A stretch of DNA of 64,000 nucleotides from Corynebacterium auriscanis (GCF_030408435.1 NZ_CP047046.1:2214572-2278571), one strand, 5' to 3'; counted from the first letter of the stretch, positions 17,801 through 29,245 are shown. A program made the numbers and translations. The notes: generated from the sequence alone by a model not told the origin.

Positions 17801-20755
17801 TTACTCCCGATGAGGACCCCAACCGTTCGGTTTTTCATTCTGCGGAGGCTGCGACCATCCATTCCCCGGGTTTCCCCCAGAAGCAGAGTTCCCAGCAAAG
17901 CCCGTACCACCACTGGCACCGTTACCAAAGCCGGTATCAGCTGGGCCCTGGTTCCATCCGGATTCGGAATTACCGGTGTTCCATCCACCTTGGTTGGTTT
18001 GCCCTTCATTGGGGGAAGCCTGATTCCAATTATTCCCAGACGAGCTGGTGTTCCAACCGCCCGCGCTGTCGGCGTCTTTTACCCTCCCACCGGATGCGGA
18101 GCCGCTGCCGAAACTACCGCGATTCCAACCACCGGTGCTTGGGTCGGCCTGGTACGAATCGCCGGAACCCTGGGGTAGCTGTCCCTCCAATATGTCATAC
18201 AAACTCGGAGCCTTGTCCAGTATGTCGTTCACCATTCGCTGCCGGTCTTCCTCAAGAAGCGGTAGGCGCGGAAGCACAATCAAATCGATTCCACGGCTAA
18301 CCTCGTTGTAGGTCAGGAACCAATCGCCTTGGACTGCAAGAGGGAGCTGAGCTTGCAACTTGGAATTCTGCTTGCCACTACTACTGATGGATGGAGCAAG
18401 GACGGCTTCCACTGGCGGGACCGTAAATGGGTTGGCGGTGAACTTCTTCACCGCCAACCCACTACCGGTGGCGTTGAAACGCACACCATCGTGCAGCACA
18501 CGGTTATCGGCGACCTCATTGATGTCAATGTGAGGCGCGCTTTGACCGTTGTAGGAAATGCTGGCCCCCTGCTTGGTCAAAGAAATACGTTGTGCGCCAA
18601 AACTCTGCTTCTTATCAACGCGTGCAGTAAACCACCGCATCGCGTAAAGCAGCAGCAGCGGGACAATAATGGCACCCAATAGGGCGGCAATGAGCCCGAT
18701 CGTGAACTTCGTGGAGTTCAAGGGGATGGTCTTTGAGCCCTTAATAGCTACCTGTGCCACGGACTCTTTCTGACCATCTTTCGTAGAAACAGTGATTGGC
18801 AGGGTGCCACCGACTGTGCCCTCCGAACCTTCCGGGAAAATCAGTTTGATCTTGAGAGTTCCGGACTGCCCCTTGTCTAGGTTGAGAGCGCTGCCAGAAT
18901 CCTGATTCTCAGCCGAGACAGGGAGGCTATCCACGCCATCTGGCAAAACGTCGGCTTTGATCTTTGTGCCAGAGGGAATCCACACGCGACCGGGTCCTTG
19001 GACTGGAACCTCAACCGTTGCTTCATCCGTCTGAGCATTGAAAGTGATCTGCCCAGGCAGTTGCGGAAGATCGTTGGGCGTCACCGACAGTGCCGTAGAA
19101 TTCACAATCGGTGACAGCTTGGTACCTTCGCGTCCCTCGGGGCCCTTGGTCGTTACGGTCGTGCTCACCTCGACACGTCCGGATGCAGGGAGATCCTTGA
19201 TGTGATCAACGGAGATCTCTGCCCGTCCCGACTTCATGTCGATCGGACCGCCAAGCGGAATTGGTGTAGAACCATCCGCTGGATGGAACTTCACAACACT
19301 CACTGCACTACCGGCGACTTCGTGTACTTTACCTTCGTTATTTGCGAGCTCAAGACTGAGCTTTCCATCCTCACGAAGCTGAAGCTGGGTGGTGTCCGTC
19401 GTCCGGTTGCCTTTTCCGCTGGACTCGTCGACTGGCGACGAATCTTTTCCGTTAACCCGGATGTTCAAACCAGGCTGCATCTCCACAGAGTTGAAGACTT
19501 TGGTGCTTTTCTCCTCTGGAGAGAGGTTCACCAGTCGGATAGACCATTCTCCATCCCAGCGGGAATTGCTGCCCTTGGAGAGTTTGCCACTGGATCGCAA
19601 AACCGGATCGCGGTGTGTGGACCACGACACCTTAGACCCACCGAGTTCGCCTTCACCGGTTTCTTTAAGGTCGATGACCTCTCCGGATGGCGCAACAAGC
19701 TGAATGGTCACCTTATCCGTCAGCTTCCCTTGGGAAATGACATTGAAACGAAGATCTGTTATCGAGCTATCCAGCCAGAATCTGAATGGCTGGTCGCCCT
19801 CGACTTCCTCACTGGTTTCCCCGCCCAGATTAAGCGCTTGGTGGAATCCGGTAAACAAACTACCGACGTCCGTCGCTTCGAAAAACGCACCGTCACCCGG
19901 TCGTTTTCCACATTCGCCACCGCCCTCGGTGATCTTTTTCATCAAAGAGAAATTCTGCGGACTATTACGCCCCGATAGACCAATTCCCACATGGGTAATT
20001 CCTTGCGCGCGCAACTGATCTGCCAACCCACCTGGGCGGCACAGATCATTTTTCACCTGTTCCTGACCTTGGGTAACCGCCAGCTCACCGTCGGTAAAGG
20101 TTACGAGCAGGCGGCAGGGGTTATCCTCTGTGTTGGCATTCATGAGGTCTTTGTAGGCACCCTGAATGCCCAACGCGTGGTTGGTTTCCATTTCCTCAAC
20201 ACGCGATCCGAACTTCTCGATCTCGTCTTTAAGGTCACCATTGGTCTCGGGGGAAACTTCTTTCCAACCGATGTAGGCATCCGGCTCCGTTGAATGAGAC
20301 TTGTACTTTCCACCGAAACCAGCCAGCATCACACGGGTTTTCACACCCCGATCTACGCCTAGGTCTGTGAGCTGATCGATAAAGCCTTGGGCAGCCGGAA
20401 TGCGGTTGTTCTCCGAGTCCGATCCTGGTCTATCGGTTTTCTGCCCTCCTTTGTAGGTTGATGCCAAGCTACCGGTCTCGTCCATCAACAAAACAACATC
20501 TAGATTCTTGCGTTGCGAAACACACGAACCCAGCTGTTTGAGGCCAGCATTCTTTCGGCCAGAGGAGGCGTGAGGACCGTGGCTCCCTTGGTTCGCTTCA
20601 CCGGTTGCGTTCCCAGCATTCTGGGCATGCGCCACGGGGCCGAAACTGGTGAGTAGTAACCCTGCAAAACCTGCTGCCAGCACCTTTTGAGTAAAGCTGT
20701 TTTTATTCAATCGTGCTCCCGCGTGAAGCTCAATGTTTTTCCGCCAAATAGCCAT
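17801..20755 (-). CDS. Secreted, membrane-anchored vWA-domain protein
   Basis: 984 residues. A long signal peptide (hydrophobic VLAAGFAGLLLTSFG, likely cut after AHA at residue 44) exports the N-terminus. The von Willebrand A domain begins near residue 83: DVVLLMDETGSLAS has the D-x-T-x-S metal-site motif at Asp92-Ser96, and LVTFTDGE later supplies the distal Asp. Beta-rich Ig-like segments follow to about residue 670. A single membrane helix lies near 677-702 (FTIGLIAALLGAIIVPLLLL). The C-terminal cytosolic part ends in about 110 residues rich in Gly, Ser, Asn and Trp, with repeated GWN/NWN motifs. It is the extracytoplasmic arm of the operon and a plausible sensor. Its start codon overlaps the preceding gene's stop (TAATG). 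Confidence 0.8.
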   Translation of the reverse strand: MAIWRKNIELHAGARLNKNSFTQKVLAAGFAGLLLTSFGPVAHAQNAGNATGEANQGSHGPHASSGRKNAGLKQLGSCVSQRKNLDVVLLMDETGSLASTYKGGQKTDRPGSDSENNRIPAAQGFIDQLTDLGVDRGVKTRVMLAGFGGKYKSHSTEPDAYIGWKEVSPETNGDLKDEIEKFGSRVEEMETNHALGIQGAYKDLMNANTEDNPCRLLVTFTDGELAVTQGQEQVKNDLCRPGGLADQLRAQGITHVGIGLSGRNSPQNFSLMKKITEGGGECGKRPGDGAFFEATDVGSLFTGFHQALNLGGETSEEVEGDQPFRFWLDSSITDLRFNVISQGKLTDKVTIQLVAPSGEVIDLKETGEGELGGSKVSWSTHRDPVLRSSGKLSKGSNSRWDGEWSIRLVNLSPEEKSTKVFNSVEMQPGLNIRVNGKDSSPVDESSGKGNRTTDTTQLQLREDGKLSLELANNEGKVHEVAGSAVSVVKFHPADGSTPIPLGGPIDMKSGRAEISVDHIKDLPASGRVEVSTTVTTKGPEGREGTKLSPIVNSTALSVTPNDLPQLPGQITFNAQTDEATVEVPVQGPGRVWIPSGTKIKADVLPDGVDSLPVSAENQDSGSALNLDKGQSGTLKIKLIFPEGSEGTVGGTLPITVSTKDGQKESVAQVAIKGSKTIPLNSTKFTIGLIAALLGAIIVPLLLLYAMRWFTARVDKKQSFGAQRISLTKQGASISYNGQSAPHIDINEVADNRVLHDGVRFNATGSGLAVKKFTANPFTVPPVEAVLAPSISSSGKQNSKLQAQLPLAVQGDWFLTYNEVSRGIDLIVLPRLPLLEEDRQRMVNDILDKAPSLYDILEGQLPQGSGDSYQADPSTGGWNRGSFGSGSASGGRVKDADSAGGWNTSSSGNNWNQASPNEGQTNQGGWNTGNSESGWNQGPADTGFGNGASGGTGFAGNSASGGNPGNGWSQPPQNEKPNGWGPHRE

Positions 20756-21360
20756 TAGCTTTTACCAACCCAAATACCAAGATGAATAGCCGAAAGTACA
20801 ACGCCCACTAAAACCGCGAAAATTGTTGCCCAGTACAGGCCTTGTTTCCACCCCACGATTTGGTAAATTCCGGCTGTCCGCCGTGCGTTATCAGCAGAAA
20901 AATACGGTCCCAGACCAACCACACCAATAATTCCAGCCAGCGCCCACGCCCCGAACGCCAAAGGGAAATACATGCCGTTGGAAACGGTTAAACCTCCGAG
21001 AAACAGAATCAGTGACAAGGTGATGGAGATAACGCTACTGACCAGACTTGGTAGAAGCATGAGATGTGGGGCCGATGTGAAGGCCAGATTGCCGCCTTGT
21101 CCAACCTGTCCGCCCTGTCCACTCGCTGACTGAGAGAAACTACTTCCACCGAATCCTTGGCTGGTGCTATCAAAACCACTTTGTGAGTAGTCATCACGTG
21201 AGCCAAAAGTGCTATTGTTTGACCCCGCGAACCCGGAGTCACCGTAGCCAGCGCCGGTGCCGGTTGGACCGCCGAAACCACCACTGAAGCCACCGCTGTT
21301 TCTAGTCGGGTTGCCGCTACCCGTGGGTTGATTGAACCCAGAACCTTGCCAATCGCTCAT
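20755..21360 (-). CDS. First operon gene: polytopic membrane protein with Gly/Ser/Gln-rich N-terminus
   Basis: 201 residues, no named family. Residues 1-95 are low complexity (Gly, Ser, Gln, Asn; many GFGG and TGSG motifs). The rest has three clear hydrophobic segments: about 105-128 (LVSSVISITLSLILFLGG), 133-155 (LAFGAWALAGIIGVVGLG) and 176-198 (LYWATIFAVLVGVVLSAI). It opens the nine-gene operon and its stop overlaps the vWA gene start. The Gly-rich tail resembles in composition the Trp/Gly-rich tail of the vWA protein, so the two cytosolic tails may interact; that is speculation. Confidence 0.65.
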   Translation of the reverse strand: MSDWQGSGFNQPTGSGNPTRNSGGFSGGFGGPTGTGAGYGDSGFAGSNNSTFGSRDDYSQSGFDSTSQGFGGSSFSQSASGQGGQVGQGGNLAFTSAPHLMLLPSLVSSVISITLSLILFLGGLTVSNGMYFPLAFGAWALAGIIGVVGLGPYFSADNARRTAGIYQIVGWKQGLYWATIFAVLVGVVLSAIHLGIWVGKS

Positions 21361-21433
21361 CGAGCGCCTTCCCGTTTACTCACTCGCACCCTATGTGAAG
21401 TTGGGTGAAACCAAACCAAACCGTAATGGCCAC

Positions 21434-21480
21434 TTAGGTAGCAAATATTACACCCATAAGCAGTGGTTTATGTAGCAAAT
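21434..21480 (-). promoter_or_regulatory. Direct repeat upstream of the tubulin/GTPase operon
   Basis: On the minus strand ATTTGCTACATAA (21468-21480) and ATTTGCTACCTAA (21434-21446) are 13-bp direct repeats, 12 of 13 identical, spaced 34 nt centre to centre. Between them lies GTAATATT, a possible -10 region. They lie 74-120 nt before the first start codon. The arrangement looks like a paired operator for a dedicated regulator, which is not recognised in this window. Confidence 0.45.
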
Positions 21481-21554
21481 GGGTAGTACAGACGAAGGGC
21501 GGTGAACTCGCAGTATGCGAGGGGCCCGCAGATATTCGGATGCACAGCCTGCAC

Positions 21555-21607
21555 GCGAAAAACGCCCCCACCTCCCTACCCAAATCGGGTTGAGAGGCGA
21601 GGGCGTT
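21555..21607 (-). terminator. Intrinsic terminator of rpoBC
   Basis: A 14-bp stem (arms 21594-21607 and 21561-21574, two G-U pairs) is followed on the minus strand by GTTTTTCGCG. It lies 80 nt beyond the rpoC stop codon and before the tubulin/GTPase operon, so that operon should have its own promoter. Confidence 0.85.
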
Positions 21608-21686
21608 GGCACTTGGTTCTCAAGTCACCTGCTTAGGGGGACAGATGTTGTGGGGCTCAAGCCCCACTCATGCCCCCCCCGCGGAC

Positions 21687-24600
21687 TTAGAGTTCCATGT
21701 CGTCCAGTGGAACCGCAGCTCCGGTGAATTCTCCGTAGCCTTCGTCGCCGTAGAAACCGTCACCGAAGGTGGAGGGCAGGGAGTAAGCCGCTGCACGTGC
21801 CTCTTCGGTTGGCTCCACAGAAATGTTGCGGTAGCGAGCAATACCCGTGCCAGCCGGGATCAGCTTACCGATGATCACGTTCTCCTTAAGACCAATCAGC
21901 TTATCGGAACGCTTGTTGATAGCGGCATCCGTAAGAACACGAGTGGTCTCCTGGAAGGATGCTGCGGACAGCCACGACTCGGTTGCCAGTGAGGCCTTGG
22001 TGATACCCATGATCTCAGCGCGAACCTCGACTGGGCGACCGCCGGACTTGACGGCCTCCTTGGAAGCTGCCACGGCATCTGCGTGCTCCACCAAGGAACC
22101 CGGGAGGAACTCGGTGGAACCCGAGTCGATGACTGTCACGCGGCGCAACATCTGGCGAACGATGATCTCGATGTGCTTGTCGTGAATAGCCACACCCTGA
22201 TCACGGTAGACCTTCTGGACTTCGTTAATCAGGTGCTGCTGCACGCCACGACGGCCGAGAACACGCAGAACCTCGTGGGGATCTGCTGCACCCTTCAGCA
22301 GCTGCTGGCCCATCTTGACACGATCGCCCTCGCGGATTGGACGCTCTACGCCACCCGTGCCCAAAGTTGCCAGGCCCTGGCGCTTGGACAGCTTCTCGTA
22401 CACGACCTCGTCGGAACCGTCATCTGGGACGATCGTGAGGGTGTAGAACGCATCGTCGTCCTCGATCTTCACGCGACCATCAACGGAAGCGATTGGGGAC
22501 TTTGCCTTGGGTACACGTGCTTCGAACAGCTCCTGCACGCGTGGCAAACCACCCGTAATATCGCCACCGACGCCACCAAGGTGGAACGTACGCATTGTCA
22601 GCTGGGTACCAGGCTCACCAATGGACTGTGCAGCCACGATGCCCACGGCCTCGCCGATTTCAACCTTCTTACCGGTTGCCATCGAACGGCCGTAGCAAGT
22701 GGAGCACACGCCCGTGGCCGTCGCACAGGTCATAACAGAACGAACCTTGACGTTCTCCACACCCGCATCGATGAGCGCCTTCAGCTCGAGCTCGCCAACA
22801 ACCTTGCCAGCCTCGAGTTTGACGTTGCCCTCGGAATCCTTGGCGTCGGCCGCCAAGTAGCGACCCAGTACGGAGGTCTCCACGAAGTCTGCGGCGACGA
22901 ACTGACCCGTAGGCTTGCCCTCGCCATCGAGGATTGGCGTGGTGACGTCCATGACGACACCCTGGGAGGTACCACAGTCGTCCTCGCGAACGATGACGTC
23001 CTGTGCCACGTCCACCAGACGACGGGTCAGGTAACCCGAGTCGGCGGTACGCAGAGCGGTATCGGCCAGGCCCTTACGAGAACCGTGGGAGTTGTTGAAG
23101 TACTCCAGCACGGACAGGCCTTCACGGAAGGAGGTCTTCACTGGACGGGTGATGTACTCACCACGAGAGTTAGTAACCATGCCCTTCATGCCGGCCAGGG
23201 TCCAGATCTGGCGCATGTTACCGGCAGCACCGGACTTCACGATCATCGGGATCGGGTTGTCATCCGGGTACAGGTTCTCCACCGACTGACCCACAAAGTC
23301 CGTTGCTTCCTTCCACAGGTCAACTAGGGACTGGTAGCGCTCGGCTTCATTGATCTTGCCTCGTGCCAGCTTCTTCTCGATAACACGAGCCTTAGCCTCG
23401 TACTCGTCTAGGACTTCCTGCTTGTTCGGCAGAACCAACACGTCGTGCATGGTGATGGTCACGCCGGAGCGGGTTGCCCAGTAGAAACCGGCATCCTTGA
23501 GCTTGTCCACAGTCTGCGCAACCGTGATCATTGGGTACTTCGCCGCCAAGTCGTTAATGACCGTAGCCTGTGGCTTCTTGGCCATAACGCCCTCAACGTA
23601 TGGGTAGTTCCATGGCAGCAACTCGTTGAACAGCACGCGGCCCAGGGTTGTCTTAGCCAACCAGGTCTCACCGCGCTGCCAACCGTCTGGGAACAGTTCT
23701 GCTTCAACCTCAGCCGTTGGGCGCAGGTGGTTGATTCGAACGTGAATCGGAGCCTGCAGGCCCAAGGTGCCGCGGTCGTACGCCATGATGGCTTCGGCTA
23801 GGGAAGAGTAAACACCCTTTGCTGGACCGTCCTCGGTAGCTGGCTGGTAAGCACCCTGCCCACCGAACTCGTCCTCACCCTTGACCAGGGTCAGGTAGTA
23901 CAGGCCAGTCACCATGTCCAGACGAGGCATAGCCAGCGGCTTACCGGATGCTGGGGACAAAATGTTGTTGGAAGCCAGCATCAGGATGCGAGCCTCAGCT
24001 TGTGCCTCAGCGGACAGTGGCAGGTGCACTGCCATCTGGTCACCGTCGAAGTCGGCGTTGAAGGCCTCACATGCCAGTGGGTGCAGCTGGATAGCCTTAC
24101 CTTCAACCAGGATTGGCTCGAACGCCTGGATACCCAGACGGTGCAGAGTTGGTGCACGGTTCAACATCACTGGGTGCTCTGCGATGGCCTCTTCCAGAAC
24201 GTCCCACACCTCGGAGCGCTGACGCTCCACCATGCGCTTAGCGGACTTGATGTTTTGGGCGTAGCTCTTTTCCACCAGACGTTTCATAACGAATGGCTTG
24301 AACAGCTCCAAAGCCATCAGCTTTGGCAAACCACACTGGTGCAGCTTCAGCTGCGGACCAACGATAATCACAGAACGACCGGAGTAGTCCACGCGCTTAC
24401 CCAGCAGGTTCTGACGGAAACGTCCTTGCTTACCCTTCAGCAAGTCAGAAAGGGACTTCAGCGGGCGGTTACCTGGGCCAGTGACCGGACGTCCACGACG
24501 GCCGTTGTCGAACAGCGCGTCAACGGATTCCTGCAGCATGCGCTTCTCGTTGTTCACGATGATCTCAGGAGCGCCGAGATCCAGCATGCGCTTCAGGCGG

Positions 24601-25655
24601 TTATTGCGGTTGATAACGCGGCGATACAGGTCGTTGAGGTCGGACGTGGCGAAGCGACCACCGTCGAGCTGCACCATCGGGCGGAGCTCCGGAGGGATCA
24701 CTGGGATGCAGTCCAGAACCATGCCAGCGGGATCGTTACCGGAGCGCAAGAAAGCTGCAACAACCTTCAGGCGTTTCAGGGCGCGGAGCTTCTTCTGACC
24801 CTTACCATCGCGGATGATCTCACGGAGAGACTCGGCCTCGGCTTCCAGGTCGAAGTTGCGGATCAGAGTCTGAATGGACTCAGCACCCATGCCACCAGTG
24901 AAGTAATCCTCGTAGCGGTCCTGCAGCTCGGTGTAGATGTTCTCATCGACGATCATCTGCTTTGGAGCCAGCTTGACGAAGGTGTTCCAGATCTCGTCTA
25001 GGCGGTCGATCTCGCGGTCGGCACGCTCACGGATGTGTCGCATCTCGCGCTCTGCGGCGGTCTGGATCTTGCGCTTGGCATCGGCCTTCAGACCGGCAGC
25101 CTCTGCCTCAGCCAAATCCTGCTCGAGGGTCTCGGAACGCTCGGCCAGTTCCGCATCGCGGTCGGCCTCGACTTCCTTCTTCTCCAACATCATCTCGGCC
25201 TCGAGGGTGGACTGGTCGTTGTGACGGCCCTCTTCGTCCACAGAGGTGATGATGTTCGCCGCGAAGTAGATGATCTTTTCCAGATCCTTCGGAGCGAGGT
25301 CCAACAGGTAACCCAGACGGGATGGAACGCCCTTGAAGTACCAAATGTGCGTTACGGGAGCAGCCAACTCAATGTGCCCCATGCGCTCACGGCGCACCTT
25401 GGACTTGGTGACTTCCACACCACAGCGCTCACAGATGATGCCCTTGTAGCGGACACGCTTGTACTTACCGCAAGCACATTCCCAGTCGCGGGTAGGACCG
25501 AAGATGCGCTCGCAGAACAGACCGTCCTTCTCTGGCTTGAGAGTACGGTAGTTAATCGTTTCGGGCTTCTTTACCTCGCCACGGGACCAACGACGGATGT
25601 CGTCTGCCGTAGCCAGGCCGATGCGAAGCTCGTCGAAGAAGTTGACGTCCAGCAC
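21687..25655 (-). CDS. rpoC: RNA polymerase beta' subunit
   Basis: 1322 residues, the usual actinobacterial size. It carries the active-site block [16 protein letters not shown] with the three Mg-binding aspartates, the N-terminal zinc ribbon ([20 protein letters not shown]) and the second Cys cluster [13 protein letters not shown]. It opens [20 protein letters not shown] as in other corynebacteria. It forms the catalytic clamp of RNA polymerase together with RpoB. It is 77 nt downstream of rpoB and ends in a strong terminator. No truncation or frameshift is seen. Confidence 0.99.
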   Translation of the reverse strand: MLDVNFFDELRIGLATADDIRRWSRGEVKKPETINYRTLKPEKDGLFCERIFGPTRDWECACGKYKRVRYKGIICERCGVEVTKSKVRRERMGHIELAAPVTHIWYFKGVPSRLGYLLDLAPKDLEKIIYFAANIITSVDEEGRHNDQSTLEAEMMLEKKEVEADRDAELAERSETLEQDLAEAEAAGLKADAKRKIQTAAEREMRHIRERADREIDRLDEIWNTFVKLAPKQMIVDENIYTELQDRYEDYFTGGMGAESIQTLIRNFDLEAEAESLREIIRDGKGQKKLRALKRLKVVAAFLRSGNDPAGMVLDCIPVIPPELRPMVQLDGGRFATSDLNDLYRRVINRNNRLKRMLDLGAPEIIVNNEKRMLQESVDALFDNGRRGRPVTGPGNRPLKSLSDLLKGKQGRFRQNLLGKRVDYSGRSVIIVGPQLKLHQCGLPKLMALELFKPFVMKRLVEKSYAQNIKSAKRMVERQRSEVWDVLEEAIAEHPVMLNRAPTLHRLGIQAFEPILVEGKAIQLHPLACEAFNADFDGDQMAVHLPLSAEAQAEARILMLASNNILSPASGKPLAMPRLDMVTGLYYLTLVKGEDEFGGQGAYQPATEDGPAKGVYSSLAEAIMAYDRGTLGLQAPIHVRINHLRPTAEVEAELFPDGWQRGETWLAKTTLGRVLFNELLPWNYPYVEGVMAKKPQATVINDLAAKYPMITVAQTVDKLKDAGFYWATRSGVTITMHDVLVLPNKQEVLDEYEAKARVIEKKLARGKINEAERYQSLVDLWKEATDFVGQSVENLYPDDNPIPMIVKSGAAGNMRQIWTLAGMKGMVTNSRGEYITRPVKTSFREGLSVLEYFNNSHGSRKGLADTALRTADSGYLTRRLVDVAQDVIVREDDCGTSQGVVMDVTTPILDGEGKPTGQFVAADFVETSVLGRYLAADAKDSEGNVKLEAGKVVGELELKALIDAGVENVKVRSVMTCATATGVCSTCYGRSMATGKKVEIGEAVGIVAAQSIGEPGTQLTMRTFHLGGVGGDITGGLPRVQELFEARVPKAKSPIASVDGRVKIEDDDAFYTLTIVPDDGSDEVVYEKLSKRQGLATLGTGGVERPIREGDRVKMGQQLLKGAADPHEVLRVLGRRGVQQHLINEVQKVYRDQGVAIHDKHIEIIVRQMLRRVTVIDSGSTEFLPGSLVEHADAVAASKEAVKSGGRPVEVRAEIMGITKASLATESWLSAASFQETTRVLTDAAINKRSDKLIGLKENVIIGKLIPAGTGIARYRNISVEPTEEARAAAYSLPSTFGDGFYGDEGYGEFTGAAVPLDDMEL

Positions 25656-25732
25656 GTGAACTTCCTTTCCCCTCCTGATGCGGAGGGCCTTGGATGATGA
25701 ACGAAGGTCAGTTTGTTGAGGTCTTCAGGTCC

Positions 25733-28700
25733 CTAGCTGACATCCATGTCAGCGTCTGGACGCTCGTCACGAGACAAGTTGATGCCGAGGGCCGCATTTG
25801 CGTTCTCCAGCTCGTCATCATCGTCAGAGGACAGCTCCATTGGGGTGCCGTCGGCGGCCAGCACCTCTACGTTCAGGCAGAGGGACTGCAGCTCCTTGAG
25901 CAGCACCTTGAAGGACTCCGGGATGCCTGGGTCAGGGATGTTGTCACCCTTCACGATGGCCTCGTAGACCTTCACACGACCAACAACGTCGTCGGACTTA
26001 ATAGTCAGAAGCTCTTGGAGGGTGTAAGCAGCGCCGTAGGCCTGCATTGCCCACACCTCCATCTCGCCGAAGCGCTGGCCACCGAACTGCGCCTTACCAC
26101 CCAGTGGCTGCTGGGTAATCATGGAGTAAGGACCGGTGGAACGAGCGTGAATCTTCTCGTCAACCAAGTGGTGCAGCTTCAGCATGTACATGTAACCCAC
26201 GGAGACTGGGTACGGGAATGGCTCGCCAGAGCGACCGTCCATCAGCTGTGCCTTGCCGAAGTCATCCACAAGGCGGATGCCGTCGCGGTTTGGACGGGAA
26301 GAACGCAGCAGACCGGACAGTTCCGCGTTGGAAGCACCGTCGAACACAGGAGTTGCGGTCAACGAATCCGATGGGACGTCGTACAGCTCGGATGGCAGGG
26401 TCTCCAGCATCTTCTGGATCTTTGGATCCTGCGAGTCCGTGTCGACCTTCCAACCGGCCTTCGCTAGCCAGCCCAAGTGCACTTCCAGCACCTGACCGAT
26501 GTTCATACGACGAGGCACACCGTGGGTATTCAAGATAATGTCGATTGGTGTGCCATCCGGCAGGAAAGGCATGTCCTCAGCAGGCAGAATCTTGCCCACA
26601 ACACCCTTATTACCGTGACGTCCGGCCAACTTATCGCCGTCCTGGATCTTACGCTTCTGGGCGACGTACACCCGGACCATCTCATTCACGCCCGGAGCCA
26701 AATCGTCATCGTCCTCACGGGAGAAGACACGGACGCCGATAACCTTACCGGTTTCACCGTGCGGCACCTTCATGGACGTATCACGGACCTCGCGAGCCTT
26801 CTCGCCGAAGATTGCGCGTAGCAGGCGCTCTTCCGGGGTCAGCTCGGTCTCACCCTTCGGGGTGACCTTACCCACCAAGATGTCACCATCACGAACATCG
26901 GCGCCGATGCGGATGATGCCACGTTCGTCGAGATCGGCCAACACGTCCTCGCCCACATTAGGAATGTCGCGAGTGATTTCCTCTGGTCCCAACTTGGTAT
27001 CGCGAGCATCGATCTCGTGCTCTTCGATGTGGATGGACGTTAGGACATCTTCCTCAACCATGCGCTGGTTCAAGATGATGGCGTCCTCGTAGTTGTGACC
27101 CTCCCATGGCATGAATGCCACCAGAAGGTTCTTACCCAGAGCCATCTCGCCTTCGGCAGTGCCTGGGCCATCTGCCAGCACTTGGCCGGCCTCCACGCGA
27201 TCGCCCTCATTAACCAGTGGCTTCTGGTTGTAGCTCGTGCCCTGGTTCGTGCGCTCGAACTTACGCAGCATGAAGGTATCGCGGATACCCTCATCATCCA
27301 TCACGGTGATGTAGTCAGCGGAAACGTACTCCACTACACCGGCCTTCGGCGCGATGATCATATCGCCGGCGTCGTACGCCGCGCGCAGCTCCATACCGGT
27401 GCCCACAAAAGGAGCCTCGGAGCGCAGCAGCGGAACAGCCTGGCGCTGCATGTTCGCACCCATCAATGCACGGTTAGCGTCGTCGTGCTCAAGGAATGGA
27501 ATCATTGCCGTCGCCACGGAAACCATCTGTCGTGGCGAAACGTCCATGTAATCCACCTCGGCGACGGGGACGACCTCCACATCGCCACCACGGAGGCGAA
27601 CCTCAATAGTTTCCTCGGTGAAGCGGTGATTCTCGTCGAACGGTGTGTTCGCCTGAGCGATGACGTGGCGATCTTCCTCGTCTGCGGTGAAGTAGTGCAC
27701 TTCGTCGGTGATCTGACCATCAATCACGCGGCGGTATGGCGTCTCAATGAAACCAAAGGGGTTCACCCGAGCGTAGGAGGAAAGGGAACCGATCAGACCA
27801 ATGTTTGGTCCCTCGGGTGTCTCAATTGGGCACATACGACCATAGTGCGATGGGTGAACGTCGCGGACTTCCAGGCCAGCGCGCTCACGAGACAAACCAC
27901 CCGGACCCAGCGCGGACAAGCGACGCTTGTGGGTCAGGCCGGACAGGGAGTTGTTCTGATCCAAGAACTGCGACAGCTGGGAAGTTCCGAAGAACTCGCG
28001 GATCGCAGCGGAGACTGGGCGCACATTAATCAGGGACGTCGGAGTGATAGACTCCGCATCCTGCGTGGTCATGCGCTCACGAACAACGCGCTCCATACGG
28101 GACAGGCCAACACGAACCTGGTTCTGAATCAGCTCACCGACAGTACGCAGGCGACGGTTACCGAAGTGGTCAATGTCGTCAGTACCGATGGGAATCTCCA
28201 CACCCTCAGGAGAAGTCATGGTCTTCTCGCCAGCGTGCAGGCGCACCAAGTACTCAATGGTAGTGAGGATGTCTTCCTCAGTGAGGGTCATATTGCCCTC
28301 ATTATCGCCACCGAGGCCCAGCTTGCGGTTGACCTTGTAGCGGCCCACCTTCGCCAGGTCGTAACGCTTTGCCTTGAAGAAGGAATTCTCCAGCAGTGCC
28401 TGGGCGGAGTCGCGAGTTGGAGACTCACCTGGGCGCTGCTTGCGGTAGATTTCCAGCAAAGCCTCGTCAGTGTTGTCCACACCATCCTTTTCCAGGGTGG
28501 ACATCATGATCTCGGAGAAGCCGAACCGGTCGGTGATCTCCTGGGTGGTCAGCCCCAGAGCCTTCAGCAAAACCGTGACCGGCTGACGGCGCTTGCGGTC
28601 AATGCGTACACCAACGGTGTCTCGCTTGTCCACGTCGAATTCCAACCACGCACCACGGGAAGGGATGACCTTCACACCGTGCAAAGGACGCTCGGTAGAC

Positions 28701-29245
28701 GCGTCGATCGAGGCGTCAAAGTAAACACCAGGAGAACGAACGAGCTGGGATACAACTACGCGCTCGGTACCGTTAATGATGAACGTGCCCTTGTCGGTCA
28801 TCATCGGGAAATCACCGATGAAGACGGTCTGGGACTTAATCTCACCGGACATCGCATTGGTGAATTCGGCGGTCACATACAGTGGCGCCGCGTAGTTGAT
28901 GTCCTTATCTTTCGCTTCGTCAATCGTGCTTTTCACGTCTTCAAAGCGTGGCTCGGAGAGCGTCAGGCTCATGTTTTCCGAGTAATCTTCAATTGGGGAA
29001 AGTTCCTCGAGGATATCCTCAAGTCCGCTGGTAATGCGGACGTCTTCCCCTGCCTCTGCCTGGGCACGGGCACGCCACTCAGGCGAACCGATGAGCCAAG
29101 CGAAGGACTCTCGTTGGAGGTCGAGAAGGCCAGGAACCTCAATTGGAGAATCAATCTTCGCAAAGGAATAACGCTGCGAAGCTCCAGGAATTCCAGCCAC
29201 TGTGCTTGTCTGGCGGGAGACTGCCAAGATGGGTCCTTCCAGCAC
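25733..29245 (-). CDS. rpoB: RNA polymerase beta subunit
   Basis: 1170 residues, starting with GTG at 29245 ([16 protein letters not shown]), the same start region as C. glutamicum RpoB. The rifampicin pocket reads [20 protein letters not shown] followed by [11 protein letters not shown]. His and Ser at the E. coli 526 and 531 positions are wild type, so rifampicin susceptibility is expected from this gene. The C-terminal switch and clamp block [18 protein letters not shown] and [18 protein letters not shown] are intact. It is the first gene of rpoB-rpoC on the minus strand. Confidence 0.99.
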   Translation of the reverse strand: MLEGPILAVSRQTSTVAGIPGASQRYSFAKIDSPIEVPGLLDLQRESFAWLIGSPEWRARAQAEAGEDVRITSGLEDILEELSPIEDYSENMSLTLSEPRFEDVKSTIDEAKDKDINYAAPLYVTAEFTNAMSGEIKSQTVFIGDFPMMTDKGTFIINGTERVVVSQLVRSPGVYFDASIDASTERPLHGVKVIPSRGAWLEFDVDKRDTVGVRIDRKRRQPVTVLLKALGLTTQEITDRFGFSEIMMSTLEKDGVDNTDEALLEIYRKQRPGESPTRDSAQALLENSFFKAKRYDLAKVGRYKVNRKLGLGGDNEGNMTLTEEDILTTIEYLVRLHAGEKTMTSPEGVEIPIGTDDIDHFGNRRLRTVGELIQNQVRVGLSRMERVVRERMTTQDAESITPTSLINVRPVSAAIREFFGTSQLSQFLDQNNSLSGLTHKRRLSALGPGGLSRERAGLEVRDVHPSHYGRMCPIETPEGPNIGLIGSLSSYARVNPFGFIETPYRRVIDGQITDEVHYFTADEEDRHVIAQANTPFDENHRFTEETIEVRLRGGDVEVVPVAEVDYMDVSPRQMVSVATAMIPFLEHDDANRALMGANMQRQAVPLLRSEAPFVGTGMELRAAYDAGDMIIAPKAGVVEYVSADYITVMDDEGIRDTFMLRKFERTNQGTSYNQKPLVNEGDRVEAGQVLADGPGTAEGEMALGKNLLVAFMPWEGHNYEDAIILNQRMVEEDVLTSIHIEEHEIDARDTKLGPEEITRDIPNVGEDVLADLDERGIIRIGADVRDGDILVGKVTPKGETELTPEERLLRAIFGEKAREVRDTSMKVPHGETGKVIGVRVFSREDDDDLAPGVNEMVRVYVAQKRKIQDGDKLAGRHGNKGVVGKILPAEDMPFLPDGTPIDIILNTHGVPRRMNIGQVLEVHLGWLAKAGWKVDTDSQDPKIQKMLETLPSELYDVPSDSLTATPVFDGASNAELSGLLRSSRPNRDGIRLVDDFGKAQLMDGRSGEPFPYPVSVGYMYMLKLHHLVDEKIHARSTGPYSMITQQPLGGKAQFGGQRFGEMEVWAMQAYGAAYTLQELLTIKSDDVVGRVKVYEAIVKGDNIPDPGIPESFKVLLKELQSLCLNVEVLAADGTPMELSSDDDDELENANAALGINLSRDERPDADMDVS

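Noticed and set aside
4377..21360. Type VI or type VII secretion cluster
   Set aside because: No EccC-type FtsK ATPase, WXG100 proteins, mycosin protease, sheath or VgrG-like proteins are present; the P-loop protein has GTPase-like boxes instead.
22083..25001. Long plus-strand frames across rpoC
   Set aside because: Antisense shadows of a conserved gene, as for rpoB.
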